Shown: piece after piece, positions 50,201 to 62,526 of the stretch
How positions within the stretch are numbered: the stretch's first letter is position 1
How the letters are laid out: every line of letters starts with the position of its first letter
From: Pseudorasbora parva
Taxonomy: Eukaryota > Chordata > Actinopteri > Cypriniformes > Gobionidae
Length of the DNA stretch: 64,000 nucleotides
Reading direction: 5' to 3'
Assembly (NCBI RefSeq): GCF_024679245.1
Contig: NC_090187.1
Coordinates: forward strand, 21,462,995 to 21,526,994
The notes under the pieces: model-generated
Databases searched by the model: none
Told to the model about the DNA's origin: nothing
The model's input: only the letters and a program-made list of their open reading frames with translations
Made by a program: the position numbers and the translations under genes

Positions 50201-52556
50201 TGGAAGTGAATGCCAGTGAGAAATGGACAAGAGCAGACATAGGAACTCACTTCCAGACTGAGTTGCGGTCAGTTGGGTACTTGGTGAGGTTCTTCAGGAG
50301 TTCCAGGAGGGCCAGCTGGATGCACTCTTTAGTAGACACATTAGTGTAACAAAGCAACTCATGCAGGGCCTCGCGAATGTCCCGTGATGAGTCCTGCAAT
50401 GATTGGTAAATGGTCAATGGCCGAGCCGCTCCGAAACACTAACAACACTGAAACACAGTTCTGCGCTTCACTCTTGAAACACAAAGTGCATATATTTACT
50501 GAATTAATAAAATGATCCAATCGCAGCCTTTGTGATTTGATAATCGCACTAAGCTTTATTTTTTAAGCACCTCCAGTACTGCGAGGACAGTATCCAGCTG
50601 GTCTTCTCTGAGGGTGATGTGGGTCGAGATCTGCCGCAACACATGGATGGATTGCAACCGCACTTCCTCGATTTCATCATTGAACATGTCCACCAGGAAG
50701 TCAAGACATTTTTCAGCAAAGCTTGTTGATGACTGGGCGAGGGAACAGAGTGCCTCTACCGCAGCGATACGCACCTCTGTCAAAAATGATACCAAATGAA
50801 TAGTCAGACTCTGGTAAAAATCTGGCACAAAGTGCTAAAAATGTCCTCACAAATAATGGCTATGTTTTGAAATACATACCGTACATCTCGTCTTCCAGGC
50901 CGTGAACAAATGCCCCACATGCTCCAGAGTCGATGAGGTTTACACCGGTAGTGTCAACTTTTTCTTTGGGAGCGTCATCGGCCCATCGCCGTCCAGACGA
51001 GAACTCTCCTGAGGCATACAGCTCTTTTGCTCGCTCATGAGCAGTACGTTTCCTCTGAGATAAAATAAGAACACCATTTAAAAAAAGGCACTAAGTGCAA
51101 GTAGCAATAGATGTTATTTACACTAAGTGCAAATAGTGATAGATGCTATTTACACCAAGTGTTAATAGCAACTAGATTCTATGGACACTCAGTGAATACA
51201 GCTCTGGAAAAAATTCAGTGGTAAGTGGTCTCTTATTTTTTTCCAGAGCTGTATTTTCTTAGTGATATGATATTTACACTAAGTGCAAATAGATGTAGAT
51301 GATATTTACTAAGTAAAAATAGTGATATATTGTATTTACACCATATAAAAGTAGCAGTTCTTTAAAATATGTGTAAATAGTAATTACATGTATATTAACA
51401 GGATGCAATAATAACAGTGTAAATTATACATTTTATTTAATTAAATGGATGCCGCCATAAAGGGACACTATAAGCCCTCCTTACACCTACCCCTACACTA
51501 CCCAATGCTATTTTTATTTTAAAAAATTGGCACTATTTCCATATTTAGAACATTTTCTTAATTTTTATTGAAAGTAAATGCCTTTCCGATGTGATTTTTG
51601 GTGAGAAACTTGGGAAGAGCAAGCTCTGCAAAAGCCGGATTCAAACCTTTGTTGATCGCGTCAAAACAACATTTGATTAGCCATAAGCTTTACTTATTGC
51701 ACCACTGAAGATGGTAAATCACAAGCGTTTTTGTAAATGTTGTTTGGCACAACCAAGCATTGTAAGGTGAAGCTAGTGCGAACAGCACTTGCAACAAGGC
51801 ACGCACGCTATTTCCACTTGGTGTGAACAGACGCTCCGTAAAAAAAAACGTATTGAGTATGTTTTTTTGCATTGTTTTCATAATTTGATGTGTAAAAATA
51901 CCCTGAGATCTGACATCAGCTTCTTGTCCAACGTCTGCTCCAGAAAATGAGGGCTGACTTGGTGCATTGAGCCCTGAGAGAAGAAGAAACAGTTAGATGG
52001 AATAGTGATAAGAAATTAATCATGTGGCTATGCGGATATGCTACAAACCCACCCAAAACTCACCAGCAGTTTTGCAGCTTGCACTCTGACTACCCATGAG
52101 CCATCACTGACCATGTGACAGATCTTCCCGAAGGAGTCATCCACCAGTCGGATCTCCTCATTGGAGGAGGGGATGGGAACAATACTGTTGATGCACAAGA
52201 CAGATCAGTGTTCAAATCCGTTAAAAGGTTCCATTCTTTAATTTCTAGACTTGAAATTAAAACATTACAGCATTTCACTATCGTTACTCTTAGACTGGAT
52301 AGACATACTACATTATTATTTGTGATGGAGAAATTAATCTATGTTTAATATTAAAACTTGTATACAATAGTATTAAGAGTTTGGATATTTAGTAAGAGTA
52401 TGTCACTATATGACCAGATTTTGTTTAGCAACAAATACTTTTAGGTGACTTCTAAATGTATGAATCTTCTAAATGTTGGGAAAATAATGTTTTGATTGCT
52501 GGTTTGCTTGTTATTACTTAATATTATTATTATTTGGGATAATGATTAGAATAAAG

Positions 52557-52627
<71 letters not shown>

Positions 52628-52628
52628 A

Positions 52629-52661
<33 letters not shown>

Positions 52662-55600
52662 ATCCATCCATCCATCCATCCATCCATCCATCCATCCATC
52701 CATCCATCCATCCATCCATCCATCCATCCATCCATCCATCCATCCATCCATCCATCCATCTTAAGGGACGTTTATTTCTGCTACAAGTATAAAATATGTG
52801 TTTGTTATAAGTGGGAAATATTTATGTCATGTGATTAAGTAACACATTTAGCAATGTTTGTATCTCCCTATACTTTTTGGATAAATAAACACTATAATTA
52901 AAAAAAAAACATTCATGCTTAAAGCCACAATATGTAATTTTTCCCCACTAGCGGTCGCTTATTCAAAACAAAGGCGTAGCTTGATTACGCATTGATTTCA
53001 GAGCTTTATTATGCCACAGATGAGAGCTTCCGCTCAAGCGTATGTGGCATAACGCAGCACTGTTTTGTTTTCTTAGATACAATTTTTGAGTGTGTTGAAA
53101 GTTATGTTAAAATGCTACTTTGTGCGTTCGCTCGACGGCTACTATGAGACACTTGTTGCACAATGCAGTAAGCTAGATCGATATTAGGCATGGTAAAACA
53201 AACAATAAAACTGTGTTGAGCTATAACAATGATTAGTTTTGTCGATAAATGTATCCAAACAGTTGCTCACCTGTCTAATAAAACACATATTAAAGCATCT
53301 CTGGTGTTTCCGTGGTGTTTTGAGGGTAACGCGGGTATGATGTCATTGATAGGTGACGCATGGTCCGTTTCTTGGAAATATTTGGGATAATGTAAGTCAA
53401 CAAAATACTGGATATTTTAATTAAAAAAACTTACATAGTGTGCCTTTAAAGCAGCACTAGGCAACTTTTCAACCTTCATAATATATTTTTTAAGACTCTT
53501 GTGATGATAAATCGACTTACAATAGGTTGAATGACACGTCTGCCATAGCCTGATGGGTCTGTATCGTTTTTAATCGTACTTTTAAACTTCGGGTTTCGGG
53601 TAGTAACCCGAGAACAAAAAGAACTACAAAATTCGACTGCTTTACGGCATATACGTCACTTCCACCATGACCCACACTTCCTTAAATTCGGACATGCGAG
53701 CCCAACTTTGTTTGTCGGATAATATAGTCATGTCCGAAGCAGCAGAGACAAATAAGAAAGAAAAGGTTTTGTTGGAGGAAAGCAATAAGAGGAAACGAAA
53801 AAGTGATGGGATTAAAGGCAGGAGGAGGATCAACATTGGACCAGCGTTTGCTCGTCGGCGTGAGCTGAAGGAGGCGTGCCCGACCGATACTGTCATGCTT
53901 GTTATGGTGAGCTACCACTCAAACATTGAAGTGAAGTATCATATAGATTCTGTAAAACGGTAACCAATAGACTACTATAATGACGCTGGCTTGTAAACGT
54001 GAGCATCGTGATTATTTGGCGTTTGAAAAAAATAAAACCCATGAAATTATATTCATATGACATGCTGAAACATATGCCACTGACTGTAACGTTACCTGGG
54101 ATGAAGACATTTCACACGCGACGCCAGAAGAACTCTGAACTCCTCTTGCAGTGTTCAACGACCCGCGGCGTCACTTTTATGAAGTTATTTGGCCCGCACC
54201 GCACCACTGTATATATTTTTACAACCCGCCGCGCACCCGCGACCATTAAATAGACATATGGGGTCCGCGGGTTATGAGACGACCCGCGCATCACTAGTTC
54301 AGGGCTATCAGGGTTGTCATGTCAACAAATGCACGCGCAATGGCATCCCCTGTTGTAGGATGACAGCTCTTACGACAGTAGTTGAGGACATTATTTTTTC
54401 CAAACTGTAGGGGGACCCCGAGAGCAAAAGTAGCCAAGTGCGGCTTTAAGATCAAAACTTGTTTATACTAATATGAAGAGTTTGGATATTTAGTATGAGT
54501 ATATAAACCCTACATAACCAGATTATGTTTAGCAACAAATACTATTAGGTGACTTGGAGAATCTTCTGAATGATGCTGGTTCGCTTGTTAGTTTAGTTTG
54601 AGTTGTTTTTTAAGGGAATGTGTTTGTTTTATCTCTGCTACGGGTATAAAATATGTCCATTTGTTATAAGTGGAAAATATTTGTTATGTCATGTGATTAA
54701 GTAACATTTTGCCATGTTTGTCTCTCCTTACACTTTTTGAATAAATAAATAAATAAAAAATATAATTTAAAAAATTGTTTAAATAAACAATATGGCAAAA
54801 GTATACACATATAACAGTGTGCAAAACAAAAGAAACTTTCGAGTAGAAATGGACCCACTACCTCTCAGGATAAAGCTGGCTTAGAACCCAAACCATCTGT
54901 ACCGCTGCTGAACGAACCTGCTCATAATCATCACTCAAGAGCTTACAGGCCTGTCCCAAGAGATGAGACATTCATAAGTTAGTTATTAGAGATTTATTTC
55001 GTAATCTCATGCTTTTTATTTTAAATTGTAAAAATAGTTTACAATATTACAGTTTTACTGTATTTTTGATCAAATAAATGCAGGCTTGATTAGCAGATAA
55101 TCTTTATATCCAAAATTTTACCAACCCCAAACTTAAATTGTAATGTAATATTAGTATAGTTTTTCTTGACCTGGTTATAAATAATCTGTTGAATTTTCAT
55201 CCCTCTTTCATGTAGCTGAAGCTAATGGGAGAAAGAAAAACACATAACACACAAAGTCATTTAGAGAAAGTGGCAATAAACGCAGTTAATACAACATAAT
55301 TCTAACGAGCTTGTGTACCATTGCTTTGATTGCGGCGGTGCGGACACGAGGGTCCTGGTCCTGAAAATAGTCGCTGATCAAACTCTGTACATCCCGTACG
55401 GGTAAAGTTTGTGCTCCAGGTACTGCATCAGTCTCTTTACTGAGAGGCTTATCAACTGTCCCCAGACAGCCCAAGAGCTGGAGACACTTATTCCTCACCC
55501 CAAAATAAGTGCTAGAAAGATGCTGAGGACAAATATGGCATCAAAATAAAATTCAGCTGATAAAATGCTTATGAAATAATTGATACTGCCAAAAAGTATG

Positions 55601-58423
55601 ACTGCAGTATTACAGGAAAGGAAGAAATGTTAGTTATTGCAGTCACCTTGCAGGCCACATCTATAAGTCTCTGAACGACAGCGGCCTTGTCAGGGAGTTG
55701 AGTACCAATGATCAGTAGCGTGTCCAGTAACTGCGCCAGAACCTGATGAGACTCTAAAATACAGACGAAATCCTTAGAAAGATTTCCACACTCCATTTCC
55801 ACAAATTGATCTACGCTGACAAGAAAAGCATATTCACACCACCTTGCATAATATCAAGGCTTTAAATACAAGTTTTTTTTCTGTTGGCCTAATCAGACCC
55901 AATAAAAAAAGATACATTTCATTTTTAATAATGCATTTGTTTTCCCCATCACCAGTTTTTTATTATTATTTTTTAATAAAGTTTTATTTATATTTATTTA
56001 TAGTTAATTTTAGTTAAGTTTTTTTTTTAGTAATTTTGTAATCAGCTTTTGTCCTTTTATTATTATATCAAATATCATTATTCAGGTTTAATTTACTTTG
56101 CATTTAAGTATTAGTTTTTATTTATTTTCAGTTAATAAATTTAACCTAACTTATTTCAGTTTCATATTTTCAGTTTCAGTTTTTTTTAACTAATATCTAT
56201 ATTTTAATTTAATTTTAGCTTTATTTCAACTAACATCATTTTTTAAAGTTTTAGCTTGAGTTAACAATACTAAATTGTTCACTAAATACTAAACTGTGCT
56301 CAAACAGTAGCCACAATATAAATCCAGACTCAAAACACAACTGTTTAGCTGTGCATTTACTGAATAAGCACCGTGCCACTGTACGTCCGACTGATTGCAC
56401 CTTATCTTATCTATGCATCATCTTTGTATTCTTTTTATAACTGTTTTAGTTCACATTTGTTCTTATCTTTGGTTATTATATATCATTTTTATTTTTTAAA
56501 TTGTCTTTACAACTGTATATTTCTATTTCTTATGCTTCTGTTGATTATTATTTTTGGTTAGAGCTGTCTGACTGGAGGAGATTGGAAAAGGAGAGCAGTG
56601 TGCTTCGCTTCATTCTGCTAGCAGACAGTGTAAAGAAGCGGACTCAAGAAAGGGGAAACCCTGTGGGGTAAAGGTAACATCCCCTACAGGAGCCCGTCTT
56701 GGACCGACTTGTAAGGTCCAGGAGACATTGCGAACCTGCTCCATCTCTTTCATCTAAGATTGGGGTACACAAATTTAGAATCAGGCAGATAGGGATCTAT
56801 TTCTCACCATTTTATTTTTAATTTCTCTTTACAACTGTTTTAATTGTCGTTATTTTAATTTTAATTCTTACACATGGTATTTTTATTTCTTATGCACATG
56901 TTATCACCATTTTAATACATTTCTATGCAGAGCACTTTGAATTGCCATTGTGTATGAAATGTGTTATACAAATAAACTTGCCTTGCCTTGTCTAAATCTG
57001 CCCAGCATATCCTTATATTTATTTGTGACAATGTACATTCAATTCAATTAAGAGTAACTCGTTCAATTAAGATACATTTTTAAACAGAGCCTTATGATTT
57101 TCTACTTACTTTCATTGTTGAGAATGTTAATAGCATCGTCTACTATGCAGTCTGGTGCGAAACCCTGTGTTTTTGATAATAATCCCAGCAGAGAGGCGAT
57201 CTTCAGCCTGACCGAGTTATCGGACTCCTGTAGACCACATTAAAAGTAATAAATACTCTTACTTTTTATTATAAACAGAAATGTGTCTCATAAAAGTGTG
57301 GGTGGTAAAAATGTAATTTCAGTATCAAGGGATGTGTATTTGCATGAAGTTTCTGTTTCTGACACCTTGTAATAATGCTCGAGCAGTATGCGAACGACCC
57401 CCTCCACACTCTCGGCCTCTACAGGTTTTCGTGCAAAACTAAGCAGGTACTGAAGAGCGTCTGTGGGGTTGCTGGCTTTACACAGGTCAATGTGAAGAGC
57501 GGCTGATTTACTGGGTTTGGTCAGCCGAAGTTTCTTCGTAGTAACCTCCTCTAAAGTTACCTGCTGCAGAGGTGACAAGATTATGAACTCACTTATATTT
57601 ATTTACTCTCATTTATAATTATAAACTCATTTCAAAAAGGCCTGATATAATCATTAAGAAAAAAAAGTATGGTATAAGTTATTATTTTAGTCCACCTCAC
57701 AGGTTGTATTAGTTAACATTAGTCAATGCATTAGTGATCATGAACTAACCATAACAACACCTCTGTTCAGTATTAGTTAATCTTTGTTAACATTAGATAA
57801 TAAAATTACAGGGGTTCATGGTTTGTTCATGTTAGTTCACAGTGCATTAACACGTTCACAGTGCATTAATGTTAACATTATTTTAATAATGCATTAGCAA
57901 ATGTTGACATTAACATTTACATTAACAAAGAATGCTTCATAAGTGCAGTTCATTATAAGTACGTTATCTAATGTAACGTGTTAACCAATGAACCTTACTG
58001 TAAAGTGTAACCATATTATTCAGTTATTTATTTATAAGTTATTATCTTCTATGAAGTTAAACACAAGCCAACTATTAAGATATAGAAGTTAACAGGGCAA
58101 ATGTTGAGTGGAAGTGTTAGTGTGACGAGAAAAATATACAAATAATCATCTAAAAATGTAGAAATAGTGTTCCAGCTGACATGTAACTAAAACAGTCACA
58201 TCCAAACAACCTGAATAAATGCCTTTGTCATTAGAATAATCATGAATGCACAATAATGCTAAAGGCTACATGCTTCTCATTTATTCTAATATCTGTATTT
58301 ATAATTATATTCTGCAACCAACACATTTTATGATACTGTATGATCAATATATATGATTTACGTGTTCACCTGAGAAACTTTAGAGAATTCCTCATAAACT
58401 CGTTTTTTCAGATGAGCTGCCAT
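44202..58423 (-). CDS. ints4: Integrator complex subunit 4
   Basis: Twenty-three exons: 58423-58370, 57563-57366, 57227-57110, 55753-55647, 55522-55319, 55221-55171, 54950-54862, 52184-52064, 51973-51902, 51054-50880, 50776-50571, 50393-50251, 50163-50048, 49725-49592, 48979-48813, 48725-48632, 48348-48268, 48175-48045, 47966-47907, 46524-46365, 46254-46111, 45708-45588, 44389-44202. The total is 2,934 nt, 977 aa plus TGA (human 963 aa), and phases agree at every junction. It starts [22 protein letters not shown] repeats occupy roughly residues 50-520 ([42 protein letters not shown]). The conserved C-terminal part includes [20 protein letters not shown] and ends [10 protein letters not shown]. 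It is known as the nuclear scaffold that binds the INTS9-INTS11 endonuclease in the Integrator cleavage module (snRNA 3' processing, promoter-proximal termination). Confidence 0.97.
46588..47893. mobile_element. MITE with a second MITE nested inside (ints4 intron)
   Basis: Outer ends AAGGGCAAACTCACACTACA (46590) and, on the minus strand, AAGGCAAGCTCACGCTACAC (about 47893) are inverted. Inside, a second pair, TGCTGAGTTCACACTACACG (46952) and (minus strand) TGCCGAGTCCACACTGCATG (about 47770), brackets about 820 bp. Both families share an ACACTACA-type core and have no coding frame. Confidence 0.75.
51085..51360. repeat. Imperfect ~32-bp tandem repeat in ints4 intron 9
   Basis: The phrase TATTTACACTAAGTGCAAATAG recurs in altered form at about 51114, 51149, 51269, 51303 and 51331. 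A short palindrome is inserted in the array. Confidence 0.75.
51199..51251. mobile_element. 53-bp Tc1-type miniature palindrome
   Basis: CAGCTCTGGAAAAAATTCAG ... TTTTTTTCCAGAGCTG is flanked by TA on both sides. The end motif CAGCTCTGGAAAAAA is typical of fish Tc1 elements, so this is a minimal internally deleted copy. Confidence 0.75.
52345..52910. repeat. Intron-7 duplication, unit A
   Basis: The stretch GAGTTTGGATATTTAGTAAG to TTTAGCAACAAATACTTTTAGG and GTGATTAAGTAACACATTTAG matches 54450-54775 in the same order. Unit A has a large GATA/GATG microsatellite in the middle that unit B lacks. Confidence 0.8.
52557..52759. repeat. Compound (TATC)n(CATC)n microsatellite
   Basis: About 105 bp of TATC units (with ATA and TTC interruptions) is followed by about 97 bp of CATC units. 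It yields a spurious frame of LSIY and HPSI repeats. Confidence 0.98.
52919..53449. mobile_element. MITE, 531 bp, TTAAAGsCACAnTATGTAA termini
   Basis: Left end TTAAAGCCACAATATGTAAT; right end on the minus strand TTAAAGGCACACTATGTAAG. They are inverted. No coding frame was recognised. It abuts the next element. Confidence 0.8.
53446..54449 (+). mobile_element. DNA transposon-like element, 1.0 kb, with a captured ORF
   Basis: Left end TTTAAAGCAGCACTAGGCAA; right end on the minus strand CTTAAAGCCGCACTTGGCTA. These are inverted repeats. It contains a 98-residue plus-strand frame (53667-53963). No transposase was seen, so it is non-autonomous. Confidence 0.75.
53667..53963 (+). other. Basic ORF inside the 53.4-54.4 kb element
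   Basis: The 98-residue frame has a Lys/Arg/Glu-rich middle ([20 protein letters not shown]) and [20 protein letters not shown] segment of the form RxINxGPAFxRWRxLK occurs, as far as I recall, at the start of fish proteins linked to transposons. There is no promoter or splice evidence that this is expressed. It may be an exon-like piece captured by a transposon family. Confidence 0.4.
54450..54775. repeat. Intron-7 duplication, unit B
   Basis: Compare GAAGAGTTTGGATATTTAGT, TTTAGCAACAAATACTATTAGG and GTCATGTGATTAAGTAACAT with unit A at 52345-52910. Unit B lacks the tetranucleotide array. Confidence 0.8.
57655..58012. mobile_element. MITE-like repeat (AACCTTACTGTAAAGTGTAACC end)
   Basis: The region is rich in GTTAATGTTAACATTA phrases and ends with GAACCTTACTGTAAAGTGTAACC. 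It is the same family as 27262-27470. The left boundary is unclear. It lies in ints4 intron 1. Confidence 0.55.
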
Positions 58424-59582
58424 ATCTGTGTTTATCCGCTCCTACACTTCTTCACGCATGCGCAATAATTCAGTGGCGCCAGAGCCTTGCGGTGGAACAG
58501 CGACGCCACATGGACGGAAGTCTTCAAATATATTGCTCAATGTCTCATCAATACATGCCAACATATTAGAAACATCTGATTGTTTTTTTTTTTATTAAGT
58601 AAAATTACAACAATATCGATATTTATCTTTCTGAGCTTGACCTTTGTTTCAGAGTTTTATTTTTCTAAAAACATGCATAAAAGTTACACAGAGACTGTTT
58701 AAGAATTATAACAAAATATAAAAGGCTACATGGAATAATGAACTAGATAGCACAGAAATCAGTAAATATAAGGCAACAATTTGAAGAAGAACACAGTTTA
58801 AGTTATGTTTATTTTCAAACATTTTGAACTAGAACATCTGTTATAGTACAAATGTAAAACCTTAAAAAGTTGGCACTACCTCTCTGTGAAAAATCCATGA
58901 ACACTCCGGCCTCTTTAAAAATATTCAGCTTTTCTTTTGGATATATATTTTTTTTTTTTTACATACATACATACACAAAATAATAAGATACAAAAGCCTT
59001 TTAACTGGAAATAGCATTTTTTTCTTCTTTTTTTATCATCTCCAAAAGGAATGGGTTCTTTCCTAGCCTAACAAGCCAAGGCCCACATCAAGATGTTGAT
59101 CTTAGATTTGAATTAGATTTGCTCCCGCCAGGGTGCGTCTAGATTTCTAGGCTAATTCTTCCCAAGTATCTTAGCAGTAAAAATAAAAGGAAGACATTGG
59201 ACACCTACGGTAGTTTAAACAGGCATGTTATAAATGCATGGCACAAATTAAGGTAATATTTATAATGTTAATATAATATTGATATTTTGGACCTGTTTCT
59301 CAAAAAAAAAAAAAAAATCTTTCTTTTAGAATAAGAGGTGATAAAATGTACCTTGAATGCAGTGCACATCACTGGATAAAAGCATTAGGCATACATGTTA
59401 AAAGTTATAAAATGGTGCAGCTAGCAGATTAACGACCCAATAACATTTTTTTAAGACCAAACATTGATATAAAGCCTTTTAAGAGTACCTGTGAAAAACA
59501 AAAAAATGGGCCGACAAGGATTTCGGATACTGCCACCTTTGTGAAGACATTTTGTCCTCATAATACAGGGCAGTACCTGGAC

Positions 59583-59630
<48 letters not shown>

Positions 59631-60172
59631 TAGTCAGCATCCTAATTGATTTCACATCATACCATAAGCTTAAGCCTAGACTGAATGATTGTTTAAGCTG
59701 TTTTAACTGAAATCTAATTTTAAAATATGTGTGAGTCATTGCACAACAGACAGTAATGTTTTTTTTCTTTCTTTTCTTCTATGGCACGTTTATAAAACCT
59801 ATTTAAATGTCATAGTTGAACTAGTTAAACGTCCTAACCCTACCCAATCCTGGCTTAATATCAGACCTGTCTGAGAAACCATGCTTAAGAAACATCCATG
59901 AAGCTATTTTCAGCCAAAGGCCAGGATAGCATGACTAGAGTCAATATTAAACAAGGGTTGAACAGATACCGTACTGACAGATAAGACCTTCATTATACAT
60001 TACTGACAGCTGTCTGTCATATAGGTGGGTCTGCAAAAGGAACATATGTTAGTTTGATAAGCCTGATTTGTTTGGTAAGTCAATCATATACTGTATATAC
60101 ATAAAATATTCCTTCACTTTGTACATCCATATTTCCAGGCTAAAAAGGCCTAAATTTTGGGCCTCACACTCT
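58424..60172. other. ints4-kctd14 intergenic region
   Basis: ints4 upstream sequence (58424-58560) is moderately G+C-rich (TGGCGCCAGAGCCTTGCGGT) and likely holds the promoter. The remainder is A+T-rich with no gene, apart from possible kctd14 3' UTR near 60172 and downstream. A (CA)n tract lies at 59583-59629. Confidence 0.55.
59583..59629. repeat. (CA)n microsatellite
   Basis: About 23 CA units, downstream of kctd14. Confidence 0.97.
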
Positions 60173-61717
60173 TCACCACCAAGTGAAAATCAATTTATAG
60201 AAGAAGTTGTAGCTCTTAACGAGAAACCCTTTGTCTATGTTGTGAGGTTGTATCTTTACTTTATATCCTTTGGCCTCTATGTCCATTTTGACACAATCTA
60301 ACAAGTCATCCACTGATGCTGGAGCTTTCCACGGACCAAAGCTCACCACAGACTCTTTTGGGGTGCCGAGACTGTCTATAGCATTATTGTATCTGGCCAA
60401 ATCATCTTCTGTCCTCACAACACACACGATTATGTTAGAGTAGCGTGAGGCGATGGCCTCTGCTCTGGCCACCCGGACAATGACCTCCAGGTTTTCGCGG
60501 TAATTTGGCACACGGGCTAAAAACTGCTGTCTTCCAACCATCTCTCCAAAGAACTGAGGAGTCTCCTCAATAGCTTTGACAAGAGGTTTGATGTCATAGT
60601 AAAGCGCATCTTTATGCACTTCCTGCAGGTTAACAGTAGGAACTTTCTCTGTTCTGAGGTACTCAAGGATGTATGAAAAATGAGTCCCATCGCGGTCTAT
60701 GAAGTAACGACCTTCAGAGTCCACCCGTTTGGTGGATCCATTAAACAGGTCTGCTAGTGTGGAGTTTGGGAATTTGCGGATGGTCCCCAGGGTGGTGATG
60801 AAGACATGACCTCCGATATTCAGCTGCACAACTTGGGATTTCTGTGGACAGAGAAAACAAGTATTTAAGGTCATATTGCTTTGATATGAACTCAACAGAT
60901 TATATGTAATTTGTTTTGATAGCCTGAAAGATGTCAAAGTAATGATGAATACATCTCCCAAAATGTCAGATGTGTAAAATGTGAATAGCCTACATATTGT
61001 GTATAAAAACACTAAAAATAAAATGATCATATTGACATAATGTGGCATTCACATGGTACTCCAAGGTATTTCAGAGAATTGCTAAAAAAACTGTCTAAAA
61101 GAACATGATGAATCTCATGATAAACAAATATAACACCATGCATTTTAGTTCTTCCTTTCTTTTTTTTTATTTAAAAATTTTAAGAAACATGAAATATTTA
61201 AAGGATGCAGAACTTACCAGAAATGTATGCTAGTATTTGAAAATGTACAAACATTTGATTAACCTCAGTTTTCTGGAAAGTAAACTTACCAGAATCAAAA
61301 TAAAGGCAAAACTCATGTCGAAAATAAGTTTAATCTTTTACCAGCTTCCGCCTTAAGTATACAATACTGTTGGGAAACAACTACTTTCTAGTCTTGGCAA
61401 ATTATCGTGTGTAGCCTACCAAGTTAACGCACAACTCGCGTGTTTTAAGGTGTTGTGAGAATCTAGTGACATTTAACAGCATTCAATGACAGACATCGTC
61501 GTCACAACGTGACAAAAATTAAAAGAATGTTACAAAACTACACATTGGCGAAAGAAAGCATAGCTGAAATATAACAGCTGTTACGTGAAATTAAGCATGG
61601 AATGCTAAATCGTTACAACGTGACTATTCATTTTTAAAATGTTTATGCTTTATGTCTTACCGACTGCAAAGGTGGTGTGGACTGTTTTCCAGGAGATTTA
61701 TAGTCCGGTAAACTCAT
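60173..61717 (-). CDS. kctd14: BTB/POZ domain protein KCTD14
   Basis: Two exons: 61717-61661 (19 codons, starting MSLPDYKSPGKQSTPPLQS) and 60841-60173, with GT-AG, giving 241 aa plus TGA. The second exon begins KSQVVQLNIGGHVFITTLGT, the start of a KCTD-type BTB (T1) domain that continues through FPNSTLADLFNG, EGRYFIDRDGTHFSYILEYL and KDALYYDIKPLVKAIEE (residues ~20-120). The C-terminal part (VPNYRENLEVIVRVARAEAI and SVVSFGPWKAPASVDDLLDC) is typical of the KCTD7/14 group. KCTD BTB domains form oligomers and several bind cullin 3, but the role of KCTD14 is poorly known. The position next to ints4 matches human 11q14, which supports orthology. Confidence 0.9.
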
Positions 61718-62370
61718 GGTCTTCAGCTAAAGCTCGTGTTCTTCAAGCAGCCAGCAGCAGCTCAAGCTATGAATCAGGTGTGTGCGTTTGTGTGTGTAAC
61801 TATAGAAGATCCACCCATGACACACAAAGGTACAGCAATGCTAGGTCATCCGATGCCTTCATGAATAAACTTTTCGTTGTTGTTGAAGAAAAACTAAAAA
61901 TTATTCTCAGCTAGTTTAGTCCACTATCAAAGTGCCATTGTTAATGTTTTTGTTTGATGCAATAATACTTTAGAATACCAAATAACATGTAATCTGTAAG
62001 TACTGAGGTGTCAGATGACAAGTACTCAAATGTTTTGTGCCATAACCTGAGCTTAAGGTACTAACAGTAAATAAAACCAGTAGCCTTTATCCTAAAAATA
62101 AAGCCATTATTAAATAAAGCATCAAGATTAACAAAAGCATACCAGTGAAGTTTATGGTAAAAACATGCATGCAGTCACATGCAACACCACACAAGTTAAT
62201 GCAGTAAAAACAAATACTTAACACAATCACCCATCATACACCTTTTATTGATGACATGACTTGTGTGGCTATTTACATTCTGGGATACTATCAACCAGCA
62301 AAAAAAAAAAAAAAAAAAGGCTAAAAAAACCTTAAGCACTCAAATCATTCACAACAGCACTCATTTGAAA
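61718..62370. other. kctd14-rps3 intergenic region
   Basis: The kctd14 upstream sequence (61718-61800) is the likely promoter. The rest is A+T-rich with an A17 run at 62301-62318. No gene was seen. Confidence 0.6.
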
Positions 62371-62379
62371 GGAACACAG

Positions 62380-62457
62380 ACAACATTTCCCCATTTATTC
62401 TTTTATTTTATTTTTTTATACAGAAAAGTGTAGGCCTTCCATCAATGAGCAGTCAAC
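62380..62457 (-). other. rps3: rps3 terminal 3'-UTR exon
   Basis: The minus strand has acceptor TTGTCTCTTCCAG before 62457, then GTTGACTGCTCATTGATGGA, then AATAAA-type signals (about 62417-62394). This makes a short last exon that carries only 3' UTR. The end point is approximate. Confidence 0.65.
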
Positions 62458-62526
62458 CTGGAAGAGACAAAGACATCTAGTTAGAATAAAAGCATTTCAA
62501 AGACAAGTAGGCAAGCAAGGAAAAAC

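Noticed and set aside
52557..52759. CRISPR-like regular repeat.
   Set aside because: It is a tetranucleotide array without spacers, in a vertebrate intron.
52542..52838. Frame of LSIY and HPSI repeats.
   Set aside because: It is the translation of the GATA/GATG microsatellite.
60842..61048. An open frame upstream of kctd14 exon 2 that would add a hydrophobic N-terminus of about 69 residues.
   Set aside because: It is intron 1 read through. A consensus acceptor (CCACAG) precedes 60841 and a good first exon with a GTAAG donor exists at 61717-61661.
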